Assembly (NCBI RefSeq): GCF_011386835.1
Contig: NC_088809.1
Location: 682,001 to 746,000 of the forward strand
Reading direction: 5' to 3'
From: Chrysemys picta bellii
Lineage: Eukaryota; Chordata; Testudines; Emydidae
Length of the DNA: 64,000 bases
How positions within the stretch are numbered: the first letter of the stretch is position 1; each line of letters starts with the position of its first letter. Under the pieces are notes generated by a model. The model was not told the DNA's origin, did no database searches, and saw only the letters and a program-made list of their open reading frames with translations. Positions 53,924 to 64,000 of the stretch are shown in pieces. A program made the position numbers and the translations under genes.

Positions 53924-56900
53924 CGAAGGAGTAGCAAGCCGACTCCTGACAGTTTGTTGAAGCATATTTATAATTCGAATGCTAATTCCTCCTCTTGACT
54001 CATAATAGCTTCTGGATTCTGAATCTTTAAATTCCGGATCTCATGTCTGAGGTTAATCCACTCAGATTGAGAAATAGAATTAATAATTTGGAGAAGTAAT
54101 GTCAATCTTTCTTTGCTTTAGCCAGTTTAGTTATAGGCATATTGGCTATACGTCCCACCAGGATACCAATGCATGACATTGGTTCTGTAAACTCTCACCA
54201 AAGGCAGATTGTGTCTAATTTATTCGTATGGGCAGCACTGATAATTTGTCTCCTTTATACCCTTGTCCTGACACAGGTTTAGAAGCCTCAATAACTGGCA
54301 GTGGTATTAATCCTTTTAAAGAGGTTGTAAACTTGGAGAAAATAGACTGCAAAATAATCAGGAATTTCAAGTTTCTTCTTCCACAACTAGTGAAAATTTG
54401 CAGGGACTGAGGAGAGAGATGGGATCTCTCTGGATTAAAAGTCAGGAGGTACTAGTGGTGCCATATAGCAATCTAGATTTTAAACCATAGAAATTGAGTA
54501 AAAACAGTGAAGAAAAATCAGAACTACATGAGCACATTCGTGGCTCTGTAAGCTGGCTTGAAGCACAAGGAGGTTCTGCTTCTGAAAGTGAGGGAAATGG
54601 GTTTCTGCACCAGTCAACGACAGGAGGCAGAGCCTACTTGAATTAGGCTGGAAGTTAAATTTACTGAAGCAGTTTATAGAAACACTAGAGTGTAGCAGCA
54701 GAGCACAATCAATAGACAGGATCCAGAGATGATGGCATAAATGTTTCAAATGTGCTCAGGGTAATTAGCTCTGAATTACCATGTGCATATTTTAAACATT
54801 TAAATTATCATTTTAGGATTTAGTAAACACTTTCATGCAGCTTGGTTTGATTTTTCCATAAAGCTGTTAGTGACTAATCGGGATGAGTAGGTAGAACAGC
54901 CACAACCTGCACTATTGCTGAAGGTAATCAGCAGTGCAGCCACTGGAATAACCGCTGGGAAATGGGGTTTAGGTCATAAACCCCCCCTGTCTCAGCTGTC
55001 TCAGACAAGCTGCCTCTCCTAGAAAGCAATATTCATTTTGTACCAGTTTTCAAAATTATTGGCTCAGCTCTTACACCTGCATAAAATCCTTTCAGATTAT
55101 GTTGCATTTTCTTATACCTCAAACAGCAAGAGAACAAAAACAAAACCAGTAAGTGGTTAATGTGCAAAATGCTATTGTATGCAGTAAACAGAGATTCCCC
55201 CTTCTGTCTTGATACTCTGTCTGTGGCCGCTGTGTGCACATCACATCTTTCCCCTGCTGTCCTGACTGGGCCTTCGAATCATGTAGACTTACAGCCATGT
55301 GGTAGCCCATGGACCTTCACTGCTTCAAAACTGTCATCACAGTCCAGGGTCTAACTAGGCAGTTGAACATGCCTAAATCAACTAAAATATTGGCAGAATT
55401 CTGTGCTAAAATTCCATTTAGTATTTTATTTTTAAAAAAATCCATGCCCCATCTCAGGATTTTCTTTCTTCTGGCCTTTTTTGGTCACAGCCTTAACTTT
55501 TAGCATGAAGGGTATTTAATTTAATATTTTTAGGATAATAACTGGCTAATGCGAACCTTCTGTGAATTAATGGTGTATATCCTGGAGCCAGCAGGTGGAG
55601 CTTTAAGAATAGAAACCATTTCTAAACTCCGTTTGTGCTAGGGACCACGGAGTGGGACCTATCTGTGCTGAAATCCTGATTGAATAAAAATTGTTCATTA
55701 TGCAAACTGTCTGGTTCAGTGCGCAGAGGCAGCCCCCAGGCACAAACCCCAAGTAGCTGCTTTCTCTTTCCCCAGATTAAAACATATGAACTGCTTTGAT
55801 GTAATCTTATAACAAAGCCTAATGGAAATTTTATTTCCTCTGAAGTTGACTGTCATTTCTTATTGCTCCTCTTCCTCTGTCCTCTTAATACTCTCTGATT
55901 TGGAGATCTGCAGTTAAATTTGCACTGTTCTTGTTCCCAAACACAGTACACTTCCCCTTCCGTGTTCAGGTTTATTTAAATTTAAATACTGTTATGTTGC
56001 ATTACAATATATTTAATCTCTTGTTTTTCTACAGCTATTTATCATTTTAATGAAATGCTGTAGAATATTACATTATGCAATGTGTTTAAATTGATAAATT
56101 ACATTAGAAAAATATTGGATGGGATTTTTTAATGGTTAGTGGGTTTTAGTAGATATATTTTCTCATTAGTAGACTCACTGCACACAGATGGCATGAGGCT
56201 GGAATGTTAAGGATTTTGGGATAAGCTGTATTTATAAGTTTTCCGAGACTTTGCTGAGCAAAATGGATGAAGAAAACTTGCCCCAATGCAGTTACTTTTA
56301 CAACATCAGTTGCCATAACAACTTCATGCAATACTATATTTTTGTCGAAAATTCCTTCTAAGACTCAGTTGCTGTAATTTGTTTCAGCTCTTAAAAGGCA
56401 TGTTTCTCTTGGTGATGTTTTCAAGGCTCTCATTACTGTAACGGAAAAGTAGCTGTGCTAATCTACTCTTCATTTCAACATATGCAAAAGTTCAGTATCT
56501 TCCAAAAATAGAATTTAAGAGTGGAGGTGTTGAATCTGCTATAGGATCTCTTCAAGACTATAGGAAAGAGGAATAGGCTTAGCTGGCAAATTGCCTTAAG
56601 AGGAGAGATGCTGCTGTTCTGTATCAGTGATTACTAGACCCAATAGGAGTCTAAAAAAATGCAACTTCAGTTCTGTGTATCCTGCTGTTTTGCATCAGGC
56701 ATGTTCCAGTTGGCCTTTCATGGAAGACGGACGTATTTGTGTCTCCCAAAGAGCTGGGGCTTCAGCCAGATGTCATTCCAATCATACTAACAGTATTTGA
56801 CTAATGAGTAGAGATGTCCCTGAAGTATTTGCTTAAGAATAAGCGGCAGAGTAAAGCTTGCTGCCCTTTCTTTCATGATTTAGCTGTTACCTTAATTCAT

Positions 56901-59900
56901 TAGATGACAACTTCACAGGCTATGTATGTATGTTTAGGTTCTGACCACAGTCAGAGGCAGTCTTTAGGCCTCTTGGGTCTGTAGAGTGAGGCTAGACATC
57001 TCCTGAATAGACTGCTGAGAGTTTTCTGGTACTGTACTTCCTGCTTCAAGAAGCAGAGCAGAACCAAGAGGGGTACCACACCCAACACTATCTGGGAGAA
57101 GTTAGGCAAACATATGGAGGCCCCAGAGTTCAGGCCTTGTTGGAGTTTTGAGTTGGTTCTTTCATCTGCATGGCTGTGCCTTCCTTTCTTCCTTCCTTTC
57201 CTCAGGCTCTTACTCTTAGCTTCTCCTAAGGTGCCTGTTGCCCTGGTGGTCAAGCCCCATAGAAATGTTGAACAATCTTTATGGTGTCCTGTAAGCCTGT
57301 TTGAGGGGTGTGATGCATGCAGTTCAGGTGCAAAGTTGTTCTTATTGCAGTGTAAAATTGAATGTTCAACTATCTTCAGGGGAAATGATGCAGTTAGCCT
57401 GGGAGCAGGCCCTTGCTCTCTGGCCCATTGTTCAGGGATGTGTCTGTCTCCCAACCCCAACTTGCTGTGGGACTTTGCCCCACTAGAGAAGGGAAGAGAT
57501 TCCAAACCCCTTCAGGTCTTTTGCAAATGTCATGATAGACATGCCTTTCCTTGAGAGACTCTGTGTTGGACCTTCATGCTGCCATTCTGCAATATGAAGC
57601 TTCCATAGAGTCTGTTTAATAGTCTGAAATTTCTGATTTCATTGTTTCCTGGATTTGTGTTGGCTTTTTTAATCCTGTGTGTGTGTGTAGTTGAAAGGGT
57701 TAAAATGGTCATCTTAGCTCTCTTATGTCTGCTCCAGCCACAGCTCCTAGATGGTTTAATAAAAGCAAAGATGAGGGTCATCTAATTCATGCCCCTTTGT
57801 AGAGCAGTGTTTTTTCTGTAGCCCCACAGCAGCTCATCTCAAGTGCTTAATTTTCTTTATGCTTTTTCACAGCTTTCATCCTTAACTGTATTTCTCTGAT
57901 AAACCATAACTGCATTTTGGTTGTGGCTCCCATGAAAATGACCACCTTATAACTTGCATTCTGTCAGCCTCTGGCTGTGAGATTTGGGCTGGGCAAATCA
58001 TCTTGTGTGAGCAGAGATTATAGAAAAGGACATCTCTCTCCATGAAAGATCAATCATTCTTCTTCCCTTTGTTTCTTATTGTAGTAACTTTATTCCTGAG
58101 GAATTTTGTTACTTATATGAATGTCAGGTATGATTCCATCAGAATTACAATGGAATTCAGCATAAATTAGTGACCACTTAGTGTTACAGAAAGCTGCAAT
58201 GTAAATTTGCTCTGATCTCACCACAGCTCAGTCTTTAGTAGATGCTTCAGGATGGATTCTCTCCCCCCCCCTCCCCCCCCCCCCGAAAGTGGTCATAAAT
58301 TGCAACCAGTCACTGGACTCCCTCCAGTCCTAGAGCAATTACTGGGCCAATTTAACTGAAGGTTTTGATCAGGTGTTTTACTAGCAGGACTTTATTTCAC
58401 TAAATGAATGTCTTCTAAAGGACCAGGAATGTAATATTTACATGTTAAAGTGCTGCTATAATGGCACTGCGTTTAAGTTCACTAGGAGACCAAGAATCCT
58501 GTGGTAAAATGTGTGATAACTGCTGCATTTACGAGGGAAATAAATTATAGCAGTTGAATTCCTCCACCCGAACAAAGGCCCATGTTATGCAAGCATCTTT
58601 GCTTTATGAAAAATTGTTTGAGCCATTCTCACTTCCTGCCGTAAATGTTCCATAGAGTTCCTGTGCACTGTGGCTATTGCATTCCACATTAGTTGGGGCA
58701 GTGTATTAATGGGTGGGGGATTGTTCTAATTTTTCCATCTGAAGTCTTATGAGAACTTCAGGTGAAAGGAGCTATTGAAGTGAAAATTGTTAGTGTGCTA
58801 TTTCAGTACTCTGAGCAGTGATGTAAACAGAACTAGATTCTACCTACCCCAGTCTGCATGTGCAAGGGGGAAAAGTGCAGTGTCCTTCACTCATGTGTGA
58901 AGGAGTCAGCCCCTTTCATGGAGTACAAGCAGCAGGCATGTAAGCTGTAGAACACTTTTAGATGTGTACCATTCATGACAGACAGCTCCAGGGTGTTTGG
59001 GCATGGGGCTCTTTGCCCACTATGCCTTCCCACCTTGCAGTCTTAGGATGACATCGGGGGGAGAAAACACTGCACCTCAAGCAAAGTATAGTCTGTTGTG
59101 TTTACTTCGGGCATTAATGCAACCCTGAGGAAGTTGGGTCCATACCTATCCGCACTGCTTCACACCCCTCTCAGCCTTCTTCATTACTTCTCCTAATCTC
59201 CTTAGCCATTTACTGCTTGTATTCTGCTAGGTCATGAATTGTAAGCAGGTCTCATGCACTGTGTACATCTCCATGCTCACAGTGCACATGTGTGTTAGTG
59301 TCTAAATTCTTCATCTTAACACATAGTTGAACTAATCAGGCACTAACACTCTGCTGCTTAACTTTCTTATTTCTTGGGCTAATCTCTTCCAAACTCAGAG
59401 TATTTTAATATATTTTGTACTACATAATCTGTTTAATACAAAAAAAAAAAGGGAAAACTCTGCCTATACCAACCCAGCCCCCATAACAGAACAAATCACT
59501 TAACTGGGCAATTACCTGTGAAAACCGTAGCCCCACCTTCCTGCTCTGCCTCACCTGCAGCCCAGGGAATGAGGTGGCCCTTGCAGTATTCACTGAAGCT
59601 CAACACATGCATGATTTTTTGGAGTGGGAAGTGAATCTCCTTGTTGAAGACTCTCTTCAGAAAATACCCAGCCAGTAGTCTCTTGTTTAAACCAGGTGCT
59701 GGTTGTGAGTAACATAACTTGCTGCTCTTCTACATGGAAGGCTGAATTAGTGACAGCCTGGCCCCTTTTTAAGCGGCACTAAATGGCTTTTCCTATTGGT
59801 GTATATAAACCAGAACCTTACTGATTTTTCATCTTTAATCTCTCTTGCAGCAGCTGATTGTCAGTTCTCCTTGGCAATGCTTTTCCCAGATGAACGAGGG

Positions 59901-60140
59901 GTTGATGGAGTTAGCTCCATGCTCAGTATCTTGAGGTGAATGAGTCCCTGAGCAAACAAGTTCAGGCCTTTGACCCTGAAACTATTTGAGGTGTACTGTG
60001 AGTGTAACGTGAGTTGTATGCACCCTGTGGATTCCTGGGTGTGATGCTAGTGCTGATTTCACATTTCTTTTTCTATGCCTTCCAGCTGGGAGAGAGCGAG
60101 ATCACAGAGCCCCACTTTGCCTTTTGCAACGAGACAGTCT
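53924..60140. other. Intergenic, unassigned, 6.2 kb
   Basis: No gene supported. A C-rich simple repeat lies at 58262-58284 and a (TG)n at about 57675-57688. The 184-codon frame at 56951-57505 (minus) has no recognisable domain and no CpG island or exon context. Confidence 0.5.
58262..58284. repeat. C-rich homopolymer tract
   Basis: A run of C interrupted by single T bases. No other feature. Confidence 0.95.
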
Positions 60141-60147
60141 CTATCAA

Positions 60148-60275
60148 AAAGAACAGGGGTACTTGTGGCACCTTAGAGACTAACAAATTTATTAGAGCAT
60201 AAGCTGCTTATGCTCTAATAAATTTGTTAGTCTCTAAGGTGCCACAAGTACTCCGGTTCTTTTTGCGGATGCAGA
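60148..60275. mobile_element. Penelope-like foldback dimer, copy 5 (short, no hammerhead core)
   Basis: The arms attagagcataagc and gcttatgctctaat meet around one base at 60205 and extend outward through gactaacaaattt and gcaccttagagac blocks to agaacaggggtac. The right arm goes on to ctttttgcggatgcaga. Flanking CTATCAA on both sides (60141-60147, 60276-60282) is a 7-bp duplication. The stem II region seen in the other copies is absent. Confidence 0.7.
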
Positions 60276-60282
60276 CTATCAA

Positions 60283-62196
60283 GGCACTGACAGCTCCAAA
60301 AGAAATGTACACATTACTCTTTGTGAGACCTCTAACTTCTTCCTTTCAGACCAATAAGATAGACGCCATTTCGTGACCAGCATTGTGAATAGATGTGTTC
60401 ACTTTATCAGCACCTGTCTGACTACAGTATAACCCAGGTGTCTTAGCTGTTTTAGTGGAGTACAGCTAATACCATTATATTATATAGGCAGAGCAGAACA
60501 TATGTGCAGTTGCCTCTTAATTCTTCTGTGTAGCATTAGAAATAATAAGAACCTTTCAGGGCTTTTGATGTGAAAGCAGTTAATGATGTATGCTTCCACA
60601 ATGAAGGGTGTTGTCAAAAAATAAAAAAGGAAGAGAAATTAAATGCTACCCCCAGCAGTAGCAGAAGTGAAATAGAGCATGTGACCCTAGTGCACAGCAG
60701 GTGGCGCTGTGCTTTCCCTGGCTAATTACATTGAGTCTGCATACCTGTATGGTAATGAGGGACTTTTAACACCAGGGTACTCTTTAAATAACGCAACATT
60801 GAAGCACCATCGCTTTTCCCTTTCATGTATGTTTTGGTCTAATTATTGAAGGCATTTGACTTTAGAGAATAGGCCATTTCCTCTTCTTCCTGCTGTGGTT
60901 TCACAACCCTTTGTTTATGCCAAGCCAGGCCAGTTTCTTGCAACAGATTGTGATGTTAAACAGAAGGTTATGAACAGTGAAGCAAGAGTAACTCGGAGAG
61001 ACAAGTTCTCTCAAAACAAATCTCTTGCCATTTAGGGAGGGCTGGGGCAAAAGGCAGAACAGCATCCCAAAAAGCTTAACTAGGATTAGTGTGCATCTTT
61101 AGGAACGTGTGCAACTATATTACGGAGCAGTTAGCTTCCAAGTCCACCTCCAGAACCATGACTTTTGGCTCCAAGAATGTCCAAAATTACACACACTTTC
61201 ATGAGAACTCTGTGGGCCGGATCACTCCCTCCTTCAGAAAAGGCTGCACGACTGACAGTTAGGTGGAAAACTCTATGCCATTGGGTGGATGAAAATTCTC
61301 CTGTGTTGTGGGGCAAGGGCTAAGGCCCCCATAAACCATGAAATGCATGGGGAAATCCCACAGCATGCAGGCTACTCAGGATGGGGCACGGTCCCTTCGT
61401 GGTACTGTCTGTGTCTCAACATCCGTGTCAGAACGGCTCCCTCAGGAGCAGTTGCCACTGGCTATGCCTGCTCCAAAAGAAGGGACTATGGATTTAGTGG
61501 ATTGAGCGTAGCACTTGGAGGCAGCAGCCATGTGTTTTATTCACATTTCTGCTACCAACTGGGTGTGTGGCCGTTGGTAAGTTGCTTTGTCACTGTGCCT
61601 CAGTTTCCCCATCTGTAAAAGGGGGATAATACAAATAATCCTTTACAAAGATGATTGTGTAAGTCTAAAGTATTCTCATGTAGGGACATCGTCATGAGTT
61701 TGTAGGGAGGGGTTGTTGTAAAAGCATGATTCACAATTTCATCACTTCCCAGTTACATCCCTGCCCCAGTCAGGCAAAGAATTTCTGTAGCACAAGGGAG
61801 AGGAATAAGACAGTCATTGGCGTTTAAGTCAGGAAGATACTGTAGGATGCTTGCTGTTGTAAATGTCATCCTGAGGCTGGAATTTTCACAAACACCAGCA
61901 TACGGATATTTAAAATAAAAAGTGAAGCTCCTTCAAGGCGAACATGGGGAAGCTCTCTGTGAGACCAAGCAATCTGCTTTACAGTATGAAAAGAAGGGAC
62001 CCAAGGAGAGAACTGTAGCTCATCTTGGCTGCAATGCCATGTAGTCTGTCCCAGGACACCCACATCTCTGGCTGTGACTCTTGACGGTAGAAGCTGCTAA
62101 ATCAACAAGTGTAGCAATGTGGTGTTTTTTTCAGAACGTCCCTGGTCACTTTTGTTGGTGTTTCTTTCCCTGTCCCACCCTCTGTTCCTTCATGCT
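60283..62196. other. Intergenic, with a MIR at 61500-61660
   Basis: Apart from the MIR (next entry) nothing is recognised. Confidence 0.5.
61500..61660 (+). mobile_element. MIR SINE fragment, copy 4
   Basis: ctaccaactgggtgtgtggc, ttggtaagttgctttgtcac, then gtgcctcagtttccccatct and gtaaaagggggataata follow the MIR core in sense orientation. Confidence 0.85.
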
Positions 62197-62204
62197 CAGC
62201 AGCC

Positions 62205-62836
62205 CAGGAGCGGATTTACCATGAAACAAACCATACGGTGGTGTGGGGCCCCCAACATACCGGACAAATATCTGACAACCTGCCCCCACGTCCCGGCTAG
62301 CGGTACAGCAGGGCTCAGGCAGACAGGCTGCCTGCATGCTGTGGCCAGTGGCCCCACACTGCTCACAGAAGCGGCCGGCTGCTAGCACGTCTCTGCACGC
62401 CCCTGGCGGGGGTCGCAGAGACGTGCCAGCAGCAGGGCTAAGGTGGCCCCTGCTTGCTCTACCTCCCTCCCTCCGTACCGCTTTGCTCCCGAAAGTGGCC
62501 AGCATGACCCTGTGGCGGGGGTGGGGGTATCTCCATGTGCTTTCCCTGCCCTGAGCGCTTACTCCGCAGCCTGGGGGGCGGTGCCTACAGGCAGTGGCAT
62601 GCAGACGCCTCCTGTCCCCCCCCCACACACACACCTCCAGTCTAGGAGCCACTGCCAGAGGGGGGGGTGTGCCAGTCACTTTGGGAGCCACGCCGCCCGA
62701 GGTAAGCATTACCCCCCCTGTTCCCCTCCTGCACCCCAGCCCAGAGCCTGCACCCTGCACCCAAACTTCCTCCCAGAGCCAACACCCCAAAAATGAAGCT
62801 GGGCACAAGGCCCCACTAACTCTAAATCCGCCACTG
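62205..62836. mobile_element. hAT element, nonautonomous, 632 bp
   Basis: The ends caggagcggattta and, reversed, cagtggcggattta are inverted repeats. The flanks are CAGCAGCC (62197-62204) and CAGCAGTC (62837-62844), an 8-bp duplication with one difference. The GC-rich interior makes open frames on both strands (62146-62808) with no transposase motif. Confidence 0.85.
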
Positions 62837-62844
62837 CAGCAGTC

Positions 62845-64000
62845 ACATGGAAGCAGAGCAAGGTTAAAGGTACAAACCAGGATTTTGCTATCCCCAAAAC
62901 AGACAAACTTCTAAGCCAGATCTGACATGGGGGTCATCTAGTCCTTTTGCCAACAGTGGCCAGTACCCACTGCCTCAATGGACAATGCTAGGCTGTGATG
63001 TTACCGATAACCCTACGGGTCCAGTTTCAGCTGCTACAGAACATACTGTGCCCTATGTAGATCTCTCTGAAGCTACCATTCCATGCTCTAGGGTCAGTCT
63101 GCTGGTGGAAGCTACTCCCTATCCTTCTGGAATATCTCATGAGTCTGCAACAGTGTTGGTTATTTGTATTCATCTTCAGCAAATGCCAAGAGTTGCTGTT
63201 TGGTGTTGGACTGAATACCAAAAATGTTGATTCACTGACTTTTAAAAATACACTGGACAAAATGCTAGATGATGTGCATTGACAAGGAGCTGGACTTGGT
63301 GACCTATCTACCTCTGACTTTTCCAAATCTTATGGCCCTATTTCAACATAGATTGGGTTGTTTTATTGGACAATTAATTACCTAGATCCCTTTTTAATTT
63401 CATGGATATACAGTTTGAGATTGTTGGGGTTTTTTCCATCTTCAGATGCCTTTTATCCTTTCCCCAGTAGACTGATGTTGCTGCCAAATCGAAAGGATTA
63501 TTTTCTTGGTGGCCAGACTTGTTTGTGCTGTGAAGCTTGCTCTAGGAATTGGGGTGAAAATGAAGTCTATCCAACTTTTCTTCGCCCCACTGGATTTAGT
63601 CCCCTGGCAGGCTTCCATTAAAGTCCTGGAAGGGGAAATTCATTAGATGTACCTTAGCATGATTTCCCATGGCTTTGATTTTAATGAAAATGTGGATTTG
63701 AAATTGTTTTATCATTAGAATCTGTTGACTGAATGTCAATGAAAAGCAATTCCACCCACCAGCCGTATATAGATGCGTCCTGTGCGCTTAGGTAAATCCC
63801 ACAGTGAGAGTGTGAAACATCAGAAAGGGCAGAAATTAGCCTGCGAGGTTTACAAATGCACTGCAGGCTAATGTTTTTCTGCATTTCAAGGACCTAAGTT
63901 CAGTTCCAACAATGTTGTTCCACTTATAATCCATAATGGGAAAACTAATCAATTAAAATGGTCCATTCTTAAACCATTGCAAAAGGAAAGTGATGTTTAG
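62845..64000. other. Intergenic, unassigned
   Basis: No recognisable gene or repeat to the end of the window. Confidence 0.5.

Noticed and set aside
56951..57505. 184-codon minus-strand frame in the intergenic part
   Set aside because: It has no recognisable domain, no leucine-rich repeats as RTN4RL1 would show, and no splice or promoter context. A chance frame cannot be excluded.
62146..62808. 220-codon minus-strand frame
   Set aside because: It lies almost entirely within the 632-bp hAT element and is driven by GC content.

Overview
The window is vertebrate nuclear DNA, most likely from a cryptodiran turtle. The coding exons are amniote-like. The repeats include two copies of the tRNA-derived SINE with a CR1-like tail that is typical of hidden-necked turtles, many CR1 LINEs, a DIRS-type retroelement, hAT and Harbinger DNA transposons, and old MIR SINEs. 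The species assignment is an inference from repeats; no species-specific marker was available.

There are two host genes, head to head across a CpG-rich divergent promoter (about 3629-4215). On the minus strand (1-3628) lie the first four coding exons of SMYD4; the rest, including most of the SET/MYND part, is off the left edge. On the plus strand (4216-48234) lies a complete RPA1 gene, the 70-kDa subunit of the single-stranded-DNA-binding protein RPA. Its 17 coding exons all have GT/AG introns and together encode 616 codons, the same length as human RPA1, with the C4 zinc site and the main aromatic DNA contacts in place (one is Phe to Tyr). The SMYD4-RPA1 neighbourhood is the conserved amniote arrangement.

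Most of the remaining sequence is intronic transposon debris, often nested. RPA1 intron 1 has a G-rich 40-43 bp minisatellite, a short hAT element, and a hAT inside another hAT that carries a GC-rich foldback. Intron 5 (13 kb) has a CR1 interrupted first by an LTR-like/CR1 block and then by a nonautonomous element, which itself received a 3.3-kb Harbinger with decayed transposase and Myb/SANT genes; further on are an antisense CR1 and a tandem duplication next to exon 6. Intron 11 holds an AT-rich terminal-inverted-repeat element. Intron 12 holds a 5.2-kb DIRS-like element with a SINE inside it. From about 49.2 kb to the end is intergenic DNA with repeats and no recognisable gene.

The most interesting signal is a family of five foldback insertions (1813, 18273, 50585, 53702, 60148). 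Each is an inverted dimer of the same 3' terminus. Three are bounded by perfect 12-13 bp target-site duplications, and four carry a hammerhead-ribozyme-like core (CTGANGA, stem II, GAAA). This fits a Penelope-like or retrozyme-like retroelement whose inserts are routinely foldback dimers.
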